Assembly (NCBI RefSeq): GCF_010977555.1
Contig: NZ_CP048815.1
Coordinates: forward strand, 2,906,501 to 2,970,500
Length of the DNA stretch: 64,000 nucleotides
From: Caulobacter rhizosphaerae
GTDB lineage: Bacteria; Pseudomonadota; Alphaproteobacteria; Caulobacterales; Caulobacteraceae
Direction of reading: 5' to 3'
How positions within the stretch are numbered: position 1 is the first letter of the stretch; every line of letters starts with the position of its first letter. Positions 17,390-25,368 of this stretch are shown here, piece by piece. Under the pieces are notes generated by a model. That model was not told the origin of the DNA and did not search any database. It worked only from the letters and a program-made list of their open reading frames with translations. Both the position numbers and the translations under genes were made by a program.

Positions 17390-20191
17390 TCACAGATCAA
17401 ACTCAAGGACTCCGTCTCCAGGCGTCAAAACGATCTCGGCGGCGCGCTCGCCGCGGAGGGTGATAGCCACCGCCTTTCCTCGCCAGGACGCTTTGCGCGG
17501 CGCGCGGTCAGCGACAACGAGCACGGACGCGGCGTGTTCGCCTTCGACGTTCAGCCGCGCCAGGAGACCTTGCGCCGACCAATGCTGCTGGCGGACGTGG
17601 GTATTGAAACCACCGCTCAAGGTTCTTGGCTGGTAGTAGGCCTCGTACCAGTTGCGTATGGGCGAGGAGAGCGCTCCGAAGGGCGACCACCCGCCTCCCC
17701 GTCCGGTGAAAGCGTCGAATTGTTCGTAGGCCAAACCGGTTCGAGCGATCTCGCGGCTGTAGACGTCAAGCGCCGTCTGAGCGATGCGCCAGGCCAGCGC
17801 GCCCTGCCCATAGTCGAGCATGGCCTTCCACATCAGCCACTGGTGCGGCATCCATACCGAGCCCGACCAGTAGCCGGCGCGATCGAAATAGCTTGCCCGC
17901 TGGTCGACCGCGGTGACACCGCTGAGAGTCCACAGTCGCTCCGGGGACATCAGGTTGTCGATCATCGCGCGACGCTGCGAGGCGTCGGCGATGTCGGCCA
18001 CCAGCGGTGCGACGCCATCGAGTCCCATGTTGAAATTTTCTCCGGCCGCACTCCTCAGCCAGCCGGTCGGCGCGCCCGTCGCATCGTGGATGACATAGGC
18101 GTAGTAGCCGCTCCGGGCGTCCCAGGCATGGGTTTGCAGCGCCTGGCTGAGCGCTTCTATGTCCCGGCTCCAGACCTCCACGTCACGATGGAGGTCAAGC
18201 GTCCTGGCGATGCGGCGCAGAAGCTTGGCGCATCGAATGGCATGGGCGGTGCTGATGGCTGGCGCGACCCGTGCGGCCAGGCCGCCGGCGTGCATGGCCA
18301 TCTGCGCCGGATAGTCGTCCATGCCGGCGGCGTTGTAGAAATAGTCGTAGGTCCTGATCAGACCGCTGCCGAAGGTCCGGCACGTCGAGCCTGCCGCGCG
18401 CCCCAGCAAGAACTCAAGATATCGCTTGAGCCTGGGATAGCGCTCCTGCGCGAAGGCCTTGTCACCGTTCAGATTCCAAAGGGCCTCGAACTGATAGAAT
18501 TGGGTCGGGAGCGGCGAACCGTGGTGCAGAAAGGCGGCTTGCTTGTCCTGAACCGGGCTCAGATAGGTGTCCAAAAGCGCGGTCGACAGCCGCGGTGTTC
18601 TCTTAGCCAAGCCCAGCCCCGTGAAACCGGAGTCCCAGGTATAGACCGACGGCCATTCACGACCTGGACTATAATTTCGCACCCAGGCGCCGCCGGTCCA
18701 GATGGGAAACAGCATGTTGGTCGCCGCCGTGGCCAGCAGGCGTTCGGCGCTTTCGGCGTACCGGTCGCCGGGGGCTTGATCAATATCACCGAACTTTCGC
18801 CGAGCCGCAGCGAACCGCATGTCAAGCGCGTCGGCGGCGGGAAGCTCGGCTGTCGCGCCTCCCTTCCCCACCGCCACGCGGAGGTCTCGCCAAGCGGTTT
18901 GTCCTGGCTCGAGGTTGAACACCCGGTGGGTGAGCACGGTGACGTGTTCCGGCGTCTCCGCATCGGGCACGCGACGCAGGGTGAACGCCGCTGGCGACTT
19001 CAGGGCCGTCTCCAGGAGACGCAGGTCATCATTGGCCACCGTGCGAATGGGCAGGATATCGTCTGTCCAGCTCAGGGCGTAGGTGCTGTCGGTTTCCTCG
19101 GCGAAGGCCAGGACCGCTGATCGTATGGCGTCGTGGCGTTGCGGACGCAGAGCCCAGGTGTGTGGGGCGAAGCTGACGGCGTCGGCGGCGTTCTGCTCGA
19201 CGAGAACAAATCCATTCAACTCGACGGCGGCGTCGCCCATGGCCATAAGCGACCAATCATGCTCGCCCGCCGCGAGCCTTCCCACGGCGAGATCGAGCTC
19301 CATGAAGGCTCGCGGATCCTCCCCGCCGGCCAGCGTGACGACACCCGAGAAAAGCCCGCTCGCCACAAAGCTGGCGGAAGGGAACGCGCAGCGATATCGA
19401 ACGCGCACGATCGCGTTGGCGAGGGGCTTGGCCAGTTTCATCCGCCAGCGGATCTGGTCGCCCTTCTCGCGCCCAAAACCCTGGCCAATTCCGTAACCAT
19501 CGACGAAGTCATGCTCCACCACCTCGCCATGGCGGCGGCCGTCGTAGGGGAGGCTCTCGTCCGGACCAGGCTTGGCCCATTGGAAATGGTCGTAGAAGAG
19601 CGCGTTGACCCAGACCGCATCGATGGGCAGGGACACACGCGCCGGGCGCAAGGGCGTGCGGGGGACCGCCAGATGAGCAATGCCGGACGATCGCGGGCGC
19701 TCAAGGCGGGCCGGGCATGGCGGTGGGCAAAGCCGCGCGGTCCAGTTCAGAACAACGGGGCAGACGACGTCAGAAAGGTTGCGAACACGGGCCCTGAGCA
19801 CACCTCCCGCCTCGGACAGGCGCAGCCACTCAAGGCGAATTTCAACGCCCGCTTCGAGCCGATAAAGCCATGCGTAGTAGCTCAGGTCCGGGTCCGCGCG
19901 CACCGGCTGCATGCCCAGGCCAGCGTGCGCAAACGGGATTAGACTTTCCTGCCGCAGGATGGCTGGCGTGAGCGCGAAGTCCATCCGCAGCCCACGCTGA
20001 TGGTCTGTGATGTGGGAAACCCCGTTCCAATGGTCGCTGTAGGGGCCCCAGTCGGATGTCGGTATGTCGCGGTGAGCGGGCCGCGGCCAAATCGCGGCTG
20101 AATTCATCGCCCGGCCCTCGGCGTCGCCCTTCACGCCAGCCGCGCTCGCGACCGCGCCCAGAAGCACTAGAGTGTTCCGCCTGGTGGGCAT
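17390..20191 (-). CDS. GH63/MGH1-like (alpha/alpha)6-barrel glycoside hydrolase, exported
   Basis: 933 residues from ATG 20191 (AAGGA upstream). Tat-like signal MPTRRNTLVLLGAVASAAG. The first 450 residues are beta-rich and unlike anything I can name. The C-terminal half is an (alpha/alpha)6 barrel with clan GH-G hallmarks: SVYTWDSGFTGLGLAKR (Asp as likely acid), FNMGLDGVAPL, and GYWSGSVWMPHQWLMWKAML. These resemble GH63 alpha-glucosidases and mannosylglycerate-hydrolase-like enzymes. Probably cleaves alpha-linked glucose or mannose from oligosaccharides. Monocistronic by spacing. Confidence 0.82.
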   Translation of the reverse strand: MPTRRNTLVLLGAVASAAGVKGDAEGRAMNSAAIWPRPAHRDIPTSDWGPYSDHWNGVSHITDHQRGLRMDFALTPAILRQESLIPFAHAGLGMQPVRADPDLSYYAWLYRLEAGVEIRLEWLRLSEAGGVLRARVRNLSDVVCPVVLNWTARLCPPPCPARLERPRSSGIAHLAVPRTPLRPARVSLPIDAVWVNALFYDHFQWAKPGPDESLPYDGRRHGEVVEHDFVDGYGIGQGFGREKGDQIRWRMKLAKPLANAIVRVRYRCAFPSASFVASGLFSGVVTLAGGEDPRAFMELDLAVGRLAAGEHDWSLMAMGDAAVELNGFVLVEQNAADAVSFAPHTWALRPQRHDAIRSAVLAFAEETDSTYALSWTDDILPIRTVANDDLRLLETALKSPAAFTLRRVPDAETPEHVTVLTHRVFNLEPGQTAWRDLRVAVGKGGATAELPAADALDMRFAAARRKFGDIDQAPGDRYAESAERLLATAATNMLFPIWTGGAWVRNYSPGREWPSVYTWDSGFTGLGLAKRTPRLSTALLDTYLSPVQDKQAAFLHHGSPLPTQFYQFEALWNLNGDKAFAQERYPRLKRYLEFLLGRAAGSTCRTFGSGLIRTYDYFYNAAGMDDYPAQMAMHAGGLAARVAPAISTAHAIRCAKLLRRIARTLDLHRDVEVWSRDIEALSQALQTHAWDARSGYYAYVIHDATGAPTGWLRSAAGENFNMGLDGVAPLVADIADASQRRAMIDNLMSPERLWTLSGVTAVDQRASYFDRAGYWSGSVWMPHQWLMWKAMLDYGQGALAWRIAQTALDVYSREIARTGLAYEQFDAFTGRGGGWSPFGALSSPIRNWYEAYYQPRTLSGGFNTHVRQQHWSAQGLLARLNVEGEHAASVLVVADRAPRKASWRGKAVAITLRGERAAEIVLTPGDGVLEFDL

Positions 20192-20577
20192 GCGGATCCT
20201 TTCACGACCATCGACGCCTTACGAAATTATGCGGAACGTCGATAGTCTGACCGTCGAACCGTAGAGATTTCATCACCTATGGTTGCGGCCAAGTAGTCGA
20301 TGGACACCCGCTGGGTGCGACAGGCCGCGCCGGGCGCCCCGATCCTCCCAGCGGCAAGGCCGTGGTGTTCCTGGCCTCCGTTTCCACCTCCAAGGACGGT
20401 CGAACTTCGCCATCGACCGCGGTAGAGGCCTCGCATAAGCGGACGCGGAGGCCATCGTTGTCATCCCGGAAAGCGCGCAGCGCGCTTGTCCAGGACTCAG
20501 GACAGGCGGATCGCATCAGTCCAGTCCCCGGTCTGAACAGGAGCTTCCGGCACGACAACCGTCTGGGCTGAAAGGCC
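20192..20577. other. Intergenic region, nothing recognised
   Basis: About 385 bases between the start of the GH63-like gene and the end of the amine oxidase gene. Short open frames are present on both strands but none has an RBS or familiar sequence. The first 80 bases probably hold the GH63-like promoter. Confidence 0.4.
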
Positions 20578-22137
20578 CTACGCCGCCGACACCCGCGCCT
20601 GGATCAGCTTCAGCGCCTCGTGCGCCGACAGCGCCGCGCCTTCCTGCCAGGCGTTGATGTAGCTCATGTGCTCGCCGGCGAAATAGAAGGCGCCGTCGGG
20701 CTTGCACAGTTCGGCGTAGTCGGTGGCCCGCTGTTCGTCCTTCCAGCCCACGGCTACGCCTTCATTGTACGGCGTCTGCATCCACGAGACGGTGAAGGGC
20801 TTGGTCAGCTCCTGGCCGTGGCCAGGGTGGAACTTCTCGATCACCTTGCGCGACAGGGCGAAGCGCTCCTCGAACGACATGGCCGCGTATTTCGGCGGGC
20901 TGTCGGGTCCCGAGAAGCCGATCGAGTAGGCCCCGACCAGGATGCCGGTCTTCTCGCCGACGCCGCCGCTGGGATACCAGACCAGCTCGTTGGCCTCGTC
21001 GGTCCAACCCAGGCCGCCGTACTGGAAGTCGTCCTGCTCCCAGAACCGCCGGCTCTCCCAGGCCACCTTGGTGCCGTGGTGGTATTCGGCGGCCGCGATC
21101 GCCGACTTCACGCGCGGCGCGAAGTCCGAAGGTATCTTAGCCAGCACGGGCAGCGGGATCGTACAGATGCAGTAGTCGGCCTCCAGCGCCTGTTCGCCCG
21201 CCTTGTCGGCATAGACGATCTTCACACCCTTGGGCGTCTTGCGCAGTTGCTTGACCACCGCTTCGAACTTCACGGCCGGCTTCACTTGTTCGTAGAGGGC
21301 GTAGGAAATGCGGTCCATGCCGCCAACCGGCTGCAGCATGGTCGCCTGCATGTCGATGATCTCCTCGAAGATCAGGCTGGCGCCCCAGAACCGCGACTTC
21401 ATCATGTCGGCCATGCGCAGCGGCGGCCCGCCCTTGGGCGGATGGTCGTAGCCCCCGGGCGAGGCCAGGAAACCAGCGCGGGTCGAGCCCTCGTAGGCGT
21501 TCTTCGACAGGTCGCCGTAGGCCGACAGGTAGCCCAGCAGCTTCTGCTTATCGATCCCGGTCAGTTCCTGGTCCAGCGCGCCCTTGTCGACGGCCTTGGC
21601 CAGCAGCTCGGTGAAGGCGCCCCGGGTGTCGTTGACCGCCTGGCGCTCGGTCACCACCTGGCCAGCGAAGTCCAGCTTGGCCGACCGGTTGGCGTTGACC
21701 ATCACCTCCAGCGGCACGCCCAGCTCCTGGCAATACCCGAGGATGGCGTGATGCCATTGCGGGATGCGGGCGGGACCGGCGTTGAAATAGTCGTTCCTGC
21801 CCGTCGACCAGTCGACGATCTGGTCCGGCCGGCCCGTCTGGACGATCTTCGTGCCCGAGCGCACCGACCAGGCCCGACCGCCCGGGCGGTCGCGCGCTTC
21901 CAGCACCGTGACCGAATAGCCCGCCTTGCGCAGCTCGTAGGCGGCGACCAGGCCGGCTATACCCGCCCCGAGGATCGCCACCGACGCGCCCCGCCCGCCG
22001 GCCAGGTCCAGCTTGGGCGCGCCGGCATAGGCTCGCGGCGCGGCCAGCAGGCCCATGCCCATCATCGTGGTGTAGAGCGCCCCATAGCCGCCGGCCCTGC
22101 CCACGGACGTCAGAAAGCTGCGTCGCGAAATTCCCAT
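20578..22137 (-). CDS. Flavin monoamine oxidase family protein, Tat-exported
   Basis: 519 residues. Tat signal MGISRRSFLTSVGRAGG. FAD-binding Rossmann motif VAILGAGIAGLVAAYELRKA with VLEARDRPGGRAW; the C-terminal FAD contact is YFAGEHMSYINAWQEGAALS. This is the L-amino-acid/monoamine oxidase type, which oxidises an amine or amino acid to the imine and gives H2O2 in the periplasm. Last gene of signalling operon 1, 15 bases after the beta-propeller amidohydrolase, so it probably oxidises the amine product of that hydrolase. Confidence 0.92.
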   Translation of the reverse strand: MGISRRSFLTSVGRAGGYGALYTTMMGMGLLAAPRAYAGAPKLDLAGGRGASVAILGAGIAGLVAAYELRKAGYSVTVLEARDRPGGRAWSVRSGTKIVQTGRPDQIVDWSTGRNDYFNAGPARIPQWHHAILGYCQELGVPLEVMVNANRSAKLDFAGQVVTERQAVNDTRGAFTELLAKAVDKGALDQELTGIDKQKLLGYLSAYGDLSKNAYEGSTRAGFLASPGGYDHPPKGGPPLRMADMMKSRFWGASLIFEEIIDMQATMLQPVGGMDRISYALYEQVKPAVKFEAVVKQLRKTPKGVKIVYADKAGEQALEADYCICTIPLPVLAKIPSDFAPRVKSAIAAAEYHHGTKVAWESRRFWEQDDFQYGGLGWTDEANELVWYPSGGVGEKTGILVGAYSIGFSGPDSPPKYAAMSFEERFALSRKVIEKFHPGHGQELTKPFTVSWMQTPYNEGVAVGWKDEQRATDYAELCKPDGAFYFAGEHMSYINAWQEGAALSAHEALKLIQARVSAA

Positions 22138-22152
22138 CGTCTGTCCCCGATA

Positions 22153-25100
22153 CTAGACTTGAAGGCTGAAGGTCGGCGTGAAGCCGCAGGCCCCGTCGCA
22201 GCACGAGGCGCGAGCTTGGGCCAGAAAGTCGGGCTCATGCCACCAGTATTCGGCGGACGCCTCGCAAACGAAGCGCCGGCCGCGATCGAGGGCGGCGTGC
22301 TGCACATGCTCGGCGAACGGACCGACCAGGTCGGCGATCGTGAAGACCTCGCCGTGCTTGATCACCTTGACGACCTTCGCCGCGTCCTCGATCCGGGCCA
22401 ACGGATCGCCGTCGACCAGCACGAGATCGGCATAGGCGCCGGTCGCGATCGAGCCCAGTGGCTCGTCCAGATATTCGCCCGAGGCGCTGGTGGCGGTGAC
22501 CAGGGCCTCGAATGGCGTCATGCCGTAGCGGACCATGGCCCTCAAGTTCATGTGCAGGCTGACGGCGTTGAAGTCGATCGGCGAGTCCGTGCCCGTAGTG
22601 ATCCGGCCACCCGCCCGGACGGTTCGCGCCACCTCGGCGACGTTGCGCTCCAGAGAAGCCAGGATCGGCGTGCGGTCCATGGCCGCCATCTGCTTGGCCC
22701 GCTCCAGCAGGCGGGCATACTCCCACGGCGGATACAGGGCCTTGATCCGCGGATCGTCGACCAACGAGCGGTCGTCGCCCAACAGGGCCGTCGAGGTGAA
22801 CAGGGTCGGCGTGCGGGCGGCCTTGCTGGCCACGAAGGCGGCGTTGACGTCCTGGTAGATGTTGCCCAGGGCGCTGACTGTGCGCGAATAACCGGTGCGG
22901 CTGGTCGCCCCAAGGTGCTCCATCCCGTCCATGCCCAAGCCGAGAGCCGGATAGTGATAGTGCGAGGTCAGCGGCAGGCCCTTGGCGTGGGCCCAGGCGA
23001 TGACCTCCTTCTGGCGTTCTCCCGAGAGGCGAACATAGGTCTTGATCAGGTCGTAGGACAGCGCCTCGGCCCGCTTCAGCTCCAGCGCCATCTGGCCGGG
23101 CTCGGTGACCGGCCGCATGAAGTTGTAGAAGATCCGCGAGCCGTCGATCGCCTCGCCGGTGGCGTAGTAGCGGGGACCGACCCGCTTGCCGGATTCGATC
23201 GCCTCCTGGTCTTCGACCGTGTGATAGGCCGGACCGCCGGGCGAGCGGGTCGTGGTCACGCCCAGGGACAGCCAAAGCCGCCCTTCCCGATCGCCGTATC
23301 CGTAGCCTTGCATCTGGCGATGGGTGTGCATGTCGATCAGTCCGGGCATCACGGTGCCCGTCGGCGCATCGATTACCGTGACGTCGGCCGCCACCTCGCC
23401 GCGTGGAGCGACGCCAGCGATCCGGCCGTCGGAGATCAGGACATCGACGTTCTCGCGAAGGCTCGGCGACTCGCCGTCCCATAGGCGAGCGGCGCGGACC
23501 ACTATGCGTTCCTTGGGCCGGACATTGGCCCAGGCCAGACCGTGCGGCACGAGCTTGGGCGCGCCGCCGGCCGCCGAAATCAGCTTCAGCTGGCCGGCCG
23601 AGAGATAGACCAGGCTTTTGCCGTCGCCGCTCCAGCTGACCGCGTCGGTGAGCTCGTCGTTCAGCGCCTTGGGCGGGCCCAGCAGCTTACCGGTCTCGTC
23701 GACCGGCGACAGGTGCAGGCGGCTGGCGAACACATAGGCCAGGGACTTGCCGTCGGGGGACCAGGCCGGGCCATCGTCACCGCGCGTGCCCAGCGAGCGG
23801 TCGGGCAGGATCGGAGCGTAGGTCCCCTTCCCGCTCACCACGTCGACGGTCAGGATTTCGCTGAGGCCCTCGCGGAACCGGGCCGAGTACGGTTTGAAGG
23901 CTGCGTAGGCGATGGTCTTGTCGCCCGGGCCCCAGCTGGGCTTGCCCGGTTCCCAGAGGTCGCCATAGACGCGGCGGGTCTCGCCAGTCGCGGCGTCGGC
24001 GACGAACAGGCCGCCGTTCTGGCTGAGAAAGGCGATCGACTTCCCGTCGCGCGACCAAGCGCTGGACACCGCCGCCCCGTCGAAATGGGTCAGCTGCTTG
24101 CTCGCGCCCGTCGCCATGTCACGCAGCCAGAGGTCCAACGAGCCGCCCTTGTCGGTCGAATAGGCCAAGGTCTTGCCGTCGGGCGACCAGGCCGGGTCGA
24201 CCTTGCTGAAAGCGTCCTTCGTGAGAGCCCTGGCCGGACCGCCGCCGATGTCGAGCAGGTAGAGGTCGTTGAGCGCTCGGAACACCACCTGGCGGCCGTC
24301 GGGCGACAGGGCCGGACTGCCGATCCCGACCACCGGTCGGGTCTTGGCCGACAGGAAGTCGCGGCTCTTCTTGACGTAGCGTGGCGTCAGCACCGGGACC
24401 GTGGCGGTGAAGGCGACCGCCTTGGTGGCGCCGCCGGCCGCGCGGCGCTTGATCTGGCCGTCGGCGGTGTAGACGAACTCGCCAAACGGCAGCCACGAGG
24501 CGCGGAACGGAAAGACGTCCTCGTCTCGCACCAGGACGCCAGCGCCGTTTCGCAGCTCGGCTTTTCCGTTTTCGATGGCGGTGAAGACGACATCCTGACC
24601 ATCGGGCGTGAAGGCCGGACTGGCGACCGAGGCGGCGTTGAAGCGATCGGCCGAGGGCTTGACCTTGGCTACTGTGCGCCGTGTTCCGTCCAGGCCCTGG
24701 ACGTCGATGCGGACCTTGTCGACCGTGAAGGCGAGGCTTTTGCCGTCGGGCGCCCACGAGGGCTCGAACTCGTCACCGGGTCCCGAGCTGAAGGCGGTGA
24801 CCGCGCCGCTGGCGACGTCCAGCAGGTGGACGCCGTAGCGCCCGCCCCTATCCGACGAAAAGGCGATCTGGCGTCCGTCGGGCGACCAGCGCGGCTCGCG
24901 GCAATCGAACACGCCCTTGGTCAACTGTCGCAGCCCTGTTCCGTCGGCGCCGATCGTCCAGACGTGGAAATTGCCGTCGCGGTAGGACTGGAAAGCCAGG
25001 GTCTTGCCGTCCGGCGACCAGTCCGGCTGGGCGATCTCGTAGATCTCGTCAGTCAATCGCCTGGCGGGACCGCCCTCGATCGGGATCAGCCACAGCATGG

Positions 25101-25317
25101 CGTAGACGTCGAAGGCCACGGTCTTGCCGTCGGGCGAGACCGTCGCGCAGATATTGGTCCCTTCGGTCGCCGTCACCATCCGCGTGTCGGCGGCCAGCGG
25201 CTGGTCGGCCTTCGCCCCGGGCGGCGTCAGGGCCGCGACGCCCGAGGCGGCGATCGCCCCGCCGCCGATCGAGAAAAGCCGGCGACGGCTGACGCCGGGC
25301 GAGGAACTCTTGGTCAT
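22153..25317 (-). CDS. TolB-like beta-propeller amidohydrolase, Tat-exported
   Basis: 1054 residues, ATG 25317 behind GGAG. Tat signal GVSRRRLFSIGGGAIAASG. Residues about 45-600 are PD40/TolB repeats (SPDGKTVAF, WSPDGKTLAFQS and many more). Residues about 610-1000 are a metal-dependent amidohydrolase: VMPGLIDMHTHRQMQGYG (HxH), SHYHYPALG, EHLGATSRT, and the final Asp in TGTDSPIDF. The tail is Cys-rich (ASCCDGACGF). Propeller-amidohydrolase fusions of this type are usually peptidase- or imidazolonepropionase-like; the propeller gates large substrates. It follows the STN-TBDR, so it probably cleaves the imported ligand. Confidence 0.9.
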   Translation of the reverse strand: MTKSSSPGVSRRRLFSIGGGAIAASGVAALTPPGAKADQPLAADTRMVTATEGTNICATVSPDGKTVAFDVYAMLWLIPIEGGPARRLTDEIYEIAQPDWSPDGKTLAFQSYRDGNFHVWTIGADGTGLRQLTKGVFDCREPRWSPDGRQIAFSSDRGGRYGVHLLDVASGAVTAFSSGPGDEFEPSWAPDGKSLAFTVDKVRIDVQGLDGTRRTVAKVKPSADRFNAASVASPAFTPDGQDVVFTAIENGKAELRNGAGVLVRDEDVFPFRASWLPFGEFVYTADGQIKRRAAGGATKAVAFTATVPVLTPRYVKKSRDFLSAKTRPVVGIGSPALSPDGRQVVFRALNDLYLLDIGGGPARALTKDAFSKVDPAWSPDGKTLAYSTDKGGSLDLWLRDMATGASKQLTHFDGAAVSSAWSRDGKSIAFLSQNGGLFVADAATGETRRVYGDLWEPGKPSWGPGDKTIAYAAFKPYSARFREGLSEILTVDVVSGKGTYAPILPDRSLGTRGDDGPAWSPDGKSLAYVFASRLHLSPVDETGKLLGPPKALNDELTDAVSWSGDGKSLVYLSAGQLKLISAAGGAPKLVPHGLAWANVRPKERIVVRAARLWDGESPSLRENVDVLISDGRIAGVAPRGEVAADVTVIDAPTGTVMPGLIDMHTHRQMQGYGYGDREGRLWLSLGVTTTRSPGGPAYHTVEDQEAIESGKRVGPRYYATGEAIDGSRIFYNFMRPVTEPGQMALELKRAEALSYDLIKTYVRLSGERQKEVIAWAHAKGLPLTSHYHYPALGLGMDGMEHLGATSRTGYSRTVSALGNIYQDVNAAFVASKAARTPTLFTSTALLGDDRSLVDDPRIKALYPPWEYARLLERAKQMAAMDRTPILASLERNVAEVARTVRAGGRITTGTDSPIDFNAVSLHMNLRAMVRYGMTPFEALVTATSASGEYLDEPLGSIATGAYADLVLVDGDPLARIEDAAKVVKVIKHGEVFTIADLVGPFAEHVQHAALDRGRRFVCEASAEYWWHEPDFLAQARASCCDGACGFTPTFSLQV

Positions 25318-25334
25318 CGTGAACTCCGAGAGGA

Positions 25335-25360
25335 CCGGTCCGGACCTGCGCCCGGACCGG
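25335..25360 (-). terminator. Stem-loop between TBDR and amidohydrolase
   Basis: CCGGTCCG (25335-25342) pairs with CGGACCGG (25353-25360) in the 51-base gap between the TBDR stop and the amidohydrolase start. Probably partial termination or mRNA stabilisation, setting the ratio of receptor to enzymes. Confidence 0.4.
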
Positions 25361-25368
25361 CGGCAAGC